A program made the translations under genes and the position numbers. Shown piece by piece: positions 54,758 to 61,914 of a stretch of DNA of 64,000 bases (position 1 is the first letter of the stretch; each line of letters starts with the position of its first letter). This DNA comes from Pedobacter sp. MC2016-05 (lineage in GTDB: Bacteria; Bacteroidota; Bacteroidia; Sphingobacteriales; Sphingobacteriaceae), in contig NZ_JAPIVT010000001.1 in the NCBI RefSeq assembly GCF_026239735.1, forward strand, positions 620,001 to 684,000. Reading direction: 5' to 3'. A model generated the notes under the pieces. That model did not search any database. It worked only from the letters and a program-made list of their open reading frames with translations, and was not told the DNA's origin.

Positions 54758-56122
54758 TTAAATTATAAATTTTAAGATTGCACCTACGATAGGATTTGAC
54801 TTAACCTTTGTAGCCTGTTGATGAGTTGGCATTTTAAAGTGTTCATTTTGCTCTTTTCGTAACTTATCTATTAACCGCCCTTGAGGTAGAATTACATCAT
54901 CATAGGTGAGAACTTGATCCTTTGCAACATTCCTTTTCAAAATACAGTTTTCCGCAACCCCTAATGGAAGTAAATTTTCAAGTGCAGTAGTGTCCGCATT
55001 CTCACATAAGCCATAGCTCATAAATTCTCCAATTCCATCTAAAATATCACCAGTTTTTAAATCCACCTTTGCTGCGGTAACGACCTCGACATATGGTTTA
55101 TCTAAAGGAGTCAATGCGGCATCTTTAAATAATACCGCCCTGGCAACCGTCTGTGGCACTTCAAAATGGCACAAATGATAAGGAGTATAGAATAAATAAA
55201 GCGGTCCCTCGCCTAATTTGTACAAATTAAGGTAATGCTGTTGAATTGGATCATCATGGGTGCCAACTACGAATACCCCTGGAGATGGTTCTGCACCCAC
55301 AACGTAATCTACTATTCCTGGTCCTTTTGTAAGTTCTTCGAGGGGATATTTATCCAATACATCTTTTAGATGTGTTCCTGATGGAACTGACGGTCCGATC
55401 ATGCCCCGTTTTGCCACTCTCATGCCCGTACCATTTGCCAGAATAGCCTGTTCGAAGGAAATCTTGCTTCCATCTGCAAAAGAGGTAACCATGACAGGGT
55501 TTTGTCCCCATTTTTCGGCAAATTCTTTTTGTGTTTGGGGATTTCTATAGGGATCATGTAAGCCTTTAACATTCCCGACAAGTACTGGTTTCACACCCAG
55601 ACCTTTGACAAATCGATATAAGTTCATCATCACGCCAGGTTGATCTCCATCTGCATTGGTCAGAATTACGCCTGCCTTATCCGCATACGCTTTTAAGATC
55701 GGGCCGACTGTACCGTCCAGTTCAGCGTTCATTAATATGACATGTTTCTTATTTTCTATTGCGCAGAGTACCACTCTGGCAGAAGCCTCGACGGCACCGG
55801 TAACTTCTATAATGGCATCAATACCGGCAGACTTACATAGTAGCGTCGGATCCGTAGTAATGCTATACACGCCATTGAGGATATTTTTGTCCAGCTGCTC
55901 GGTGCTGTTTACTTCCACGCATTCTTCTACGCCTGATTGGTTATAGGCGTATTTTGCTTTTTCTATGTTTCGATTTGAAATGGCAACCAATTCCATTCCT
56001 GGAACATATTTACAAATCTGAAGCGCTATACCTCTGCCCATAAAGCCTGCACCCACTATGCCAACTTTGATGGATTTATTTTGGGCCGCCAGCTTTGCCA
56101 GCGCATTATCAACAATTATCAT
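54758..56122 (-). CDS. NAD(P)-dependent oxidoreductase with SAF domain (homoserine-dehydrogenase-like)
   Basis: The N-terminal Rossmann motif is VGIVGAGFMGRGIALQI. It is followed by IDAIIEVTGAVEAS and NADGDQPGVMMNLYRFVKGL, the fold of Gfo/homoserine-dehydrogenase-like proteins. The C-terminal ~100 residues (ALTPLDKPYVEVVTAAKVDL, NCILKRNVAKDQVLTYDDV) are a SAF domain. In EPS loci such proteins accompany CDP-sugar genes; the reaction is not established. The ATG at 56122 is preferred; a TTG at 56146 would overlap the upstream stop and add a hydrophobic octapeptide. It is the last gene of a four-gene operon, and its product probably finishes or reduces the CDP-sugar (inference). Confidence 0.8.
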   Translation of the reverse strand: MIIVDNALAKLAAQNKSIKVGIVGAGFMGRGIALQICKYVPGMELVAISNRNIEKAKYAYNQSGVEECVEVNSTEQLDKNILNGVYSITTDPTLLCKSAGIDAIIEVTGAVEASARVVLCAIENKKHVILMNAELDGTVGPILKAYADKAGVILTNADGDQPGVMMNLYRFVKGLGVKPVLVGNVKGLHDPYRNPQTQKEFAEKWGQNPVMVTSFADGSKISFEQAILANGTGMRVAKRGMIGPSVPSGTHLKDVLDKYPLEELTKGPGIVDYVVGAEPSPGVFVVGTHDDPIQQHYLNLYKLGEGPLYLFYTPYHLCHFEVPQTVARAVLFKDAALTPLDKPYVEVVTAAKVDLKTGDILDGIGEFMSYGLCENADTTALENLLPLGVAENCILKRNVAKDQVLTYDDVILPQGRLIDKLRKEQNEHFKMPTHQQATKVKSNPIVGAILKFII

Positions 56123-56142
56123 AAAAATTACTATTAGTATTA

Positions 56143-56694
56143 TCAAATATTTGGTTCACCAACACCGTCGTTTATCAATAGATGTGATTGGTCTTTGGCT
56201 GAAATTACAACAGGTTCAATCGGCCACTTGATATCAAAGGATGGATCGTCCCAACGAAAACATTGCTCAAATCCAGGTGTGTAAAATTGAGTAACCTGGT
56301 ATGAAACGTCGGTACGATCTTCAAGGGTGATAAAGCCGTGTGCAAATCCTTCGGGGACATATAACATTCTGTAGTTATCCGCTGTGAGTTCAACGCCAAT
56401 CCACTGCTTGTAGGTCTCGGATCCCGCTCTCATGTCCACAATCACATCATAAATGGATCCCCTTGTGCAACGAACTAATTTCGTCTCTTCAAAAGGAGCC
56501 TTCTGCATGTGCATTCCTCTGAGGGTACCTTTTTTTTCATTGAAGCTGATATTGTTCTGAACAGCATTTGTGTTTAGCTTATATTCCTTAAACTCATCGC
56601 TGCAGTATGATCTGGAAAAAAAACCGCGTTCATCGGTTATGGGTTTAATGTCTATGATATATGCGCCTTTCAGCTTTGTTTCTATAAATTCCAT
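56143..56694 (-). CDS. RfbC-like dTDP-4-dehydrorhamnose 3,5-epimerase family protein
   Basis: The cupin fold shows TDERGFFSRSYCSDEFKEY, FNEKKGTLRGMHMQKAPFEE (catalytic His in RGMH) and GFAHGFITLEDRTDVSYQVT. FRWDDPSFDIKWP ends the active-site region. At 183 residues it is typical. Here it is grouped with a CDP-sugar gene set, not dTDP-rhamnose genes, so its substrate is likelier a CDP-4-keto-6-deoxy sugar. It starts 12 nt after the SDR gene and precedes the SAF-domain oxidoreductase. Confidence 0.9.
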   Translation of the reverse strand: MEFIETKLKGAYIIDIKPITDERGFFSRSYCSDEFKEYKLNTNAVQNNISFNEKKGTLRGMHMQKAPFEETKLVRCTRGSIYDVIVDMRAGSETYKQWIGVELTADNYRMLYVPEGFAHGFITLEDRTDVSYQVTQFYTPGFEQCFRWDDPSFDIKWPIEPVVISAKDQSHLLINDGVGEPNI

Positions 56695-56706
56695 CTGGAT
56701 CTTTGA

Positions 56707-57792
56707 TTAAATGTTTACCGCTTCGCTTTCTGCGACTTCGACAGATTTAAAATTCCATTGCAAATCTTCACTTAGGTGATTCTTTTCCTGCAATGCATTT
56801 AATATTCTCAACCTCATAAACGGGGAGTTATGAAAATTAACGTTGTCGAATTCCATACTGACCAGCCCGTTGTAGATCTCCATGATGGTGTCCTCTAGAT
56901 TGCAAAGGGGTTGAGCCTCTGGTGCCAGCTGTTCAAACAGAGAAAAATCTACTTTGTATGATCTTTCATCTGGTGTGGCATTTTTATTGATATCGATTTC
57001 CACGCCAGGGATGGCTAGTGCTACTGCATTGGCCAGATCCACAACCTGGTAATTCCATCTACGGCTGCCTGCATTCACAGCCAGGAATTCACCACCACAA
57101 TCTTTTTTTCTGTCGATTGCCCAATTAATTGCTCTGGCCATATCCTTAATATGAATCAGAGGTCTCCATGGGCTTCCATCGCTTAAGATTTTTATTTTCC
57201 CAGAACTTACCGCCCCGGCAACAAAATCGTTTAAAACTAAATCAAGTCTAAGCCTTGAACTCATTCCGCACGCGGTTGCAAATCTTAAACAAGTGATAGT
57301 AAATTCATCGCTTGCCAGATCTTTTAGGTCATGTTCTGCGTAAACTTTAGATTTTGCATATGCGGTGAGTGGATTAAGCTTGGAAGTTTCAGTTTTTGCA
57401 GGACCATCAGCCTTCCCATACATGCTGCAGCTTGAGGCAAATACAAATGCATTTGCGCCAGCAGCTTTCGCAACTGTGGCTATTTTGATGGCAGCTTTAT
57501 AGTTGATATCATAGGTCACTTCCTCATAGCGATTACCCATAGCATCATTGGAAATCGCAGCCAGGTAAATTACTTTATCTATCCCATCAAGAAGCTCAGC
57601 ACCCAAGTCCCTTACATCTCCAAAAATTTGCTGATCCAATTGACTCTCTGGAAAAAACGCTGCGTTTGTGAGTGAGGATGCAAAATAGCCCATATCATAG
57701 CCGATTAATATAGCCTTTGGGTGATTTTTACGCAGCAGGGTGATGACTTCCGGGCCGATGTAGCCCATGTTTCCGGTTATAAGTATTTTCAT
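56707..57792 (-). CDS. NAD-dependent epimerase/dehydratase (SDR)
   Basis: The Rossmann motif is ILITGNMGYIGPEVITLL, with catalytic residues in FASSCSMYGKADG and YAKSKVYAE (Tyr-x3-Lys). RPLIHIKDMARAINWAI is an extended-SDR marker. The family changes or dehydrates nucleotide sugars. Beside rfbF and an epimerase it should act on a CDP-hexose, possibly as the 4,6-dehydratase or a 4-reductase. No rfbG-type CDP-glucose 4,6-dehydratase is present, so this enzyme may fill that role (inference). It is 361 residues and 24 nt downstream of rfbF. Confidence 0.87.
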   Translation of the reverse strand: MKILITGNMGYIGPEVITLLRKNHPKAILIGYDMGYFASSLTNAAFFPESQLDQQIFGDVRDLGAELLDGIDKVIYLAAISNDAMGNRYEEVTYDINYKAAIKIATVAKAAGANAFVFASSCSMYGKADGPAKTETSKLNPLTAYAKSKVYAEHDLKDLASDEFTITCLRFATACGMSSRLRLDLVLNDFVAGAVSSGKIKILSDGSPWRPLIHIKDMARAINWAIDRKKDCGGEFLAVNAGSRRWNYQVVDLANAVALAIPGVEIDINKNATPDERSYKVDFSLFEQLAPEAQPLCNLEDTIMEIYNGLVSMEFDNVNFHNSPFMRLRILNALQEKNHLSEDLQWNFKSVEVAESEAVNI

Positions 57793-57816
57793 TTTTATTT
57801 GCTTGGATAAGGGTTT

Positions 57817-58635
57817 CTATAATGCGCTGATTTCAGTGGAGGCAATTTTATGCATCAGGGATTCCCAATGCCATGGCGCAATTCCCTGTTGCCAAAGATC
57901 TTCCAAAACTGTTCGATCACGAAGGGTATCCATCGGTTGCCAGAATCCAGTGTGTTTATAGGCGGCTAGCTGACCATCCTTTGCCAGATTTTCCATGGCT
58001 TCTTTTTCCCACACCGAATTGTCATCCTCGATGTAATCAAAGATTTCTGGTTCCAGTACAAAAAAGCCCCCATTGATCCACGGCATTTCTGAACCATTTG
58101 GTTTTTCCTGAAATGATCCGACCAAATCTTCACCCTCAGGTAAGTTGAATACTCCGAATCTTCCTGGTTGCTGAACAGCAGTCAGCGTGGCATATTTGCC
58201 ATTTTTTCTATGTGTGTTGATGGATTGAGTAATATCTACATCACTTAACCCATCGCCGTATGTCATGCAAAAAGTTTCGTTGTCAAGGTATTTTTCTACT
58301 CTTTTTAATCTGCCCCCAGTCATCGAGTTGTGGCCAGTATTTACCAATGTCACCTTCCAGGGTTCTGTCGCATTTTTATGGACTTCCATGGAATTGGTTT
58401 TCATGTTGAAGGTAACATCTGAATTGTTAAGGCAGTAATTTGCGAAGTATTCTTTGATGACATGGCCTTTGTAACCACAACAAACAATAAAGTCATTTAT
58501 GCCATGACATGAATATATTTTCATGATATGCCATAAAATGGGCATTCCACCAATTTCCACCATGGGCTTGGGTTTAATACCACTCTCTTCGCTGATACGG
58601 GTTCCGAATCCACCCGCCATAATTACTGCTTTCAT
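57817..58635 (-). CDS. rfbF: Glucose-1-phosphate cytidylyltransferase
   Basis: It makes CDP-glucose from glucose-1-phosphate and CTP. The signature loop is [18 protein letters not shown], with [19 protein letters not shown] for substrate binding, [13 protein letters not shown] for metal binding and [12 protein letters not shown] near the end. At 272 residues it fits RfbF/DdhA. It is the first gene of the minus-strand CDP-sugar operon. Its 790-nt upstream region carries one of the four GGGCTATTG leader elements. Products of CDP-glucose include 3,6-dideoxyhexoses and branched sugars, but the exact end product here is open. Confidence 0.95.
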   Translation of the reverse strand: MKAVIMAGGFGTRISEESGIKPKPMVEIGGMPILWHIMKIYSCHGINDFIVCCGYKGHVIKEYFANYCLNNSDVTFNMKTNSMEVHKNATEPWKVTLVNTGHNSMTGGRLKRVEKYLDNETFCMTYGDGLSDVDITQSINTHRKNGKYATLTAVQQPGRFGVFNLPEGEDLVGSFQEKPNGSEMPWINGGFFVLEPEIFDYIEDDNSVWEKEAMENLAKDGQLAAYKHTGFWQPMDTLRDRTVLEDLWQQGIAPWHWESLMHKIASTEISAL

Positions 58636-59425
58636 ACTTTATACTTGATTTTTTGACTGCTACTTTGAACCCCCTGCCATTTATTTTCTCTTAAGATCAC
58701 AGGCATTCTTTATTTGGTTAGTTCTGGGTTTAGGTCGATTATTAAGTTTATGCTTGTATTGTTTTGCGTTCTTAAAACTTCTTGCAACACCCTAGAGGGT
58801 AATTATCAGGTTTTAGAACATAGTACTAAATTATGCCAACGTCAGGGCCACGACAATAGCCCTTTAATACTAGAATGTGACAAAAAAACAAGGGCATTAA
58901 TACCCTTAGTTGAGCGCTTACAATACTTCGGCAACCCCCTAGTAAATGACATTTAATTTATCATCGAGCAGCGATTAAAAACTTTTATGGCCGTAATTTT
59001 TCTGGGAATATTTTTATTTTCGTTTGGCTAATTTCTTTAAACCAAAATAATGGGCACATGAAATTAACTGATAGGTATGGGGTAATAAAATAGATCCTTT
59101 TTGCTAAGTGAGCAGTGCGTTTATGATCGGGATATTAGTGGTCGGTGGTATTTTTCCTGGATAAGAGGGCTGTGTTAACTAATGAGGTCAGGCTGCATGA
59201 TGGAAAAAGACACCTCGACGTAGTAGTAGAGACATATTAACTAAAGCCTTCCGTTGCAGAAAATGTTTATCAACATGGTGAGTTGTCTTTGGAGGCTAGC
59301 TGAATGAAGTAGCACTAATGAATGTTGCTCATAGCCCGCTAGAAATGGAGAAAATTTGTATGCGTGAGCCCGTCATTGCTTTTACTCACTGGTTGATCAT
59401 GCTAGGATTTTTTTACTAAATGCAC
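58636..59425. other. Long gap upstream of rfbF with leader element and a coding remnant
   Basis: Near 58853-58895 lies the leader element listed separately, overlapping an imperfect AAGGG/CCCTT palindrome. Between 59148 and 59303 a plus-strand frame reads FFLDKRAVLTNEVRLHDGK and later VAENVYQHGELSLEAS, with one internal TAA. It looks like decayed coding sequence but I recognise no family. A 34-codon frame follows at 59318. No intact gene is supported. Confidence 0.45.
58853..58895 (-). promoter_or_regulatory. Leader element with GGGCTATTG core (copy upstream of rfbF)
   Basis: Read on the minus strand, CTAGTATTAAAGGGCTATTG and the following T (58873-58853) match the 30312-30332 element at 20 of 21 nt. 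GCCCTT lies upstream (58895-58890) and can pair with AAGGGC, as in the other copy. A GGCCCT just downstream offers an alternative pairing. It is 218 nt before the rfbF ATG, in the gene's orientation. Confidence 0.55.
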
Positions 59426-60529
59426 TTAGCTTGCCTGTAAGGTTGATTTCTCAGCCGCTTTTAAGCCAGTTGGCAATGGTCGGCCTAAAACTTCGAAGAA
59501 ACTTCTGGCTATACTGGAAGTTAAAAGCAATAGATTGTATTTCTCATCCACAAACTTTCTGCCTTTCAATCCCATTTCCTTTGCGATTTCCGGGTTTTCT
59601 GTCAGGTAATTGATCGCTTTGGTCCATCCTTCCACGTCATTATATTTAACTTTAATGCCAAAGCCCTCTTTCTCTACATCAAATGGAAAGTAAGGATTAT
59701 CTGAGGTTATAATTGCGGTTTTGAGCGCCATTGCCTCCACTAAGGAAGTCAGGCCAACGGTATAGTTGTGCTCATTACAGGATACTACTGCGCATAGGCT
59801 GTTGTAAACTTCATTTGCCAAAAACCTATTGGAGTTTTTGGTGTCAACTAGGGTGAAATCTACGTTCGGATACCGCTTGGCATAATCCATCAATAATTTT
59901 TCATTGTTCATCTTTCCGTGAACTTTGGTAGTATATATTATTAGGTTGCTTTGAGGCAACCTGGAGAAAGCATGAATAAGGGTAGGGAAATCACGATTTT
60001 CTCTTCCTGTAGAACAAAAGGTAGTATTAAGGGGCTTTTCCTTACCCATCATAATCTGATCAAAATACTCTGCATCCGGACCCCATTGTATCTGCATCAT
60101 TTTGTTTTTTTCTATCAGGTTTGCACGCTGGCTTTCTTCGATATGTTTAGTGGTAAACATCGGGATTTTATCAAAGCCACTGTAATATAGTTTAAGTAAT
60201 CGATTGATTAGTGGTTTGCTGGCAGGCTTGATTGCCCTGTGGTGCCACACTACAATAGGTTTTCGAAACAATCCCAGACTTCTGAGTAATACCACAAGTT
60301 CAAGCCCATATGGAGTGCTTCCGTAAATTAAATCGAATGATTCACTTTGGAAAATAACTTGTATAGCAACCTTAATGGCTAAAATTATTCTATTTCCCAA
60401 ATAAGAATTTTCAAGATAAGAAACCTTTATACCGAATTCTTCCATTCCCAATACACCATTGAAGAAGTGACCCGGTAGCGCGTTCGTTTCTGTTTTTTTT
60501 AAAAAACGATGATAGTATAAAATTTTCAT
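59426..60529 (-). CDS. GT4-like (GT-B fold) glycosyltransferase
   Basis: The donor-domain pieces are FCSTGRENRDFPTLIHAFSR and NYTVGLTSLVEAMALKTAII, the second carrying the conserved glutamate. IYGSTPYGLELVVLLRSLGL and VWHHRAIKPASKP lie in the acceptor half. The ATG at 60529 (start MKILYYHRFLKKT) is preferred to one eight codons upstream, because it gives the family's typical first strand. At 367 residues it is of normal size. It is a single minus-strand gene with a good -33/-7 promoter about 200 nt upstream. No terminator was identified. It may decorate the polymer with the CDP-derived sugar, but this is only proximity. Confidence 0.82.
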   Translation of the reverse strand: MKILYYHRFLKKTETNALPGHFFNGVLGMEEFGIKVSYLENSYLGNRIILAIKVAIQVIFQSESFDLIYGSTPYGLELVVLLRSLGLFRKPIVVWHHRAIKPASKPLINRLLKLYYSGFDKIPMFTTKHIEESQRANLIEKNKMMQIQWGPDAEYFDQIMMGKEKPLNTTFCSTGRENRDFPTLIHAFSRLPQSNLIIYTTKVHGKMNNEKLLMDYAKRYPNVDFTLVDTKNSNRFLANEVYNSLCAVVSCNEHNYTVGLTSLVEAMALKTAIITSDNPYFPFDVEKEGFGIKVKYNDVEGWTKAINYLTENPEIAKEMGLKGRKFVDEKYNLLLLTSSIARSFFEVLGRPLPTGLKAAEKSTLQAS

Positions 60530-60735
60530 AACATCAAAATCGGAGATAAGCATTGCCTGGTATAAGGGGTGGTAAAGCCGCTAAAATATTTTTCATCAGA
60601 TATTTGGTTGAGTTAACGTTTGGAGAATGAGCGTATTTTTTTCAAGAGAAAGCGCAGGATCATTTAGGGTATATATTAAAACATTTATTTTTTGGCAACG
60701 AAATAACTGTTTTCAATTCTTAAGTTTCAATAGGA

Positions 60736-60766
60736 CAAATATATAGTAAACCAAACTTGCCCGCAA
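60736..60766 (-). promoter_or_regulatory. Bacteroidota-type promoter for the glycosyltransferase gene
   Basis: On the minus strand TTG (60766-60764), a 20-nt spacer and TATATTTG (60743-60736) reproduce the -33/-7 consensus TTTG-N19/20-TAnnTTTG. The -7 box is exact. It would give a leader of about 200 nt before the ATG at 60529. Confidence 0.6.
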
Positions 60767-61055
60767 GGATTCTATGCGATTAAGCTGATACAGTCAACCT
60801 TTTGGCAAGAAAACGATTTTCCAGGGTGAGTTATTTTTTGATTTTATAGAGGAAGGTTAAATTGTGGAGCGTCGCAAAGTCATTTAGGGCCAATATGTGG
60901 CCTTAATGTATCCTAGAAGAATAATAGCGACCTTATGAACTTCGAATTGAGGCCTGAAAACGAATTATTCTATAAATAAATCACACTTTCTAATGCCGTT
61001 CTAATGTGTTTTTTGGTGTAGTATTTATAATACTTTTTTGCTCTAAATTGTAATC

Positions 61056-61075
61056 ATAGCCCTTTGGGGCTATTG
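61056..61075 (+). promoter_or_regulatory. Leader hairpin with GGGGCTATTG core (upstream of the second wza)
   Basis: ATAGCCC (61056-61062) and GGGCTAT (61067-61073) pair perfectly over 7 bp around TTTG, and TG follows. The ATG of wza lies about 80 nt downstream. The design matches the hairpin at 33835-33853. TTTTTTG-type promoter-like sequence lies ~20-40 nt upstream, so the hairpin would be near the 5' end of the transcript. Confidence 0.55.
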
Positions 61076-61155
61076 ATTTTACAACGCCAATGATGGACTT
61101 TCGTAACGGTGATTTTTATGCACCAAACATCTTTCACATTTATAACTCCTAATTT

Positions 61156-61908
61156 ATGAATAAGTATTATTTCTTATTGATTTCCGCCATGATTTTACTC
61201 ATGAGCTCTTGCGGATCATATAAAAACATCCCCTACTATCAAGATCTTGAAAGAAATGGGCCGACCGTCGATCAGGTAAAAAATTATTCCCCATTGACCA
61301 TTAGACCGAACGACATCTTAGCGATTAAGGTGAGTAGCAGAACCCCAGAGTCGTCATCCATTTTCAGTTATGAGCCTAATAATCAACAAAACGCTATTCC
61401 AGGTTATCAGGTAGATACCAAGGGTAATGTTCATCTTCCTGTGATTGGAACATTAAAAGTCGAAGGGCTGACAACCACTGAGCTTCAGGAAAAGATGAAT
61501 GTCGCACTTTTAAAGTTCTATAATGATCCGGTAGTCAATGTTCGTATCCTTAATTTTAAGGTAAGTGTATATGGCGATGTGGAGCGACCGAACGTCTATA
61601 CCCTGCAGAACGAACGAACCACCATTACCCAGGCTTTGAGTTTAGCGGGTGATTTAAATATCACAGCGATGAGAAAAAGCATCATTTTGGTGCGGGAGGA
61701 AGATGGAAAAAGACAGTTTATTCCCATCGACCTGACCTCAAAAAAGGTTTTCGAATCTCCATATTATTATGTCCGGAACAACGATGAAATATACGTGCAG
61801 CCAGATCGTACAAAATACGCAACCGTCGACCGGGGATATAGAACAGCTACGCTTGTTTTGTCCGGACTCTCTATTATAGCAATTGTTCTCTCTAATATAT
61901 ACAGGTAG
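61156..61908 (+). CDS. Wza-like polysaccharide export lipoprotein (second copy)
   Basis: The signal peptide with lipobox reads LLISAMILLMSSCGSYKNIP. The Poly_export domain follows: PNDILAIKVSSRTPESSSIF, and GYQVDTKGNVHLPVIGTLKV. VSVYGDVERPNVYTLQNERT is the SLBB-like part, and a C-terminal hydrophobic helix (TATLVLSGLSIIAIVLSNIY) ends the protein. It is homologous to the protein at 39414 but clearly divergent. The wzc-like gene begins 7 nt later. Together they open another export locus running out of the window. Confidence 0.93.
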   Translation: MNKYYFLLISAMILLMSSCGSYKNIPYYQDLERNGPTVDQVKNYSPLTIRPNDILAIKVSSRTPESSSIFSYEPNNQQNAIPGYQVDTKGNVHLPVIGTLKVEGLTTTELQEKMNVALLKFYNDPVVNVRILNFKVSVYGDVERPNVYTLQNERTTITQALSLAGDLNITAMRKSIILVREEDGKRQFIPIDLTSKKVFESPYYYVRNNDEIYVQPDRTKYATVDRGYRTATLVLSGLSIIAIVLSNIYR

Positions 61909-61914
61909 GCAATT

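Larger units (their letters stand above)
60530..61155. other. Divergent gap between the glycosyltransferase and the second wza
   Basis: No gene is seen. The left part contains the promoter of the minus-strand glycosyltransferase. A hairpin TTAGGGCCA (60884-60892) with TGGCCTTAA (60898-60906) and the CAT...AGGG repeat (TCATTTAGGG at 60660 and 60880) are present. The right part holds the ATAGCCC/GGGCTAT leader hairpin before wza. Confidence 0.55.

Noticed and set aside
58714..58956. 80-codon plus-strand frame upstream of rfbF
   Set aside because: It overlaps the leader element and its palindromes on the opposite strand, has unusual composition and no family resemblance.
60660..60889. Direct repeat TCATTTAGGG (60660 and 60880)
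   Set aside because: Only 10 nt, with little similarity beyond it; not enough to call an element.
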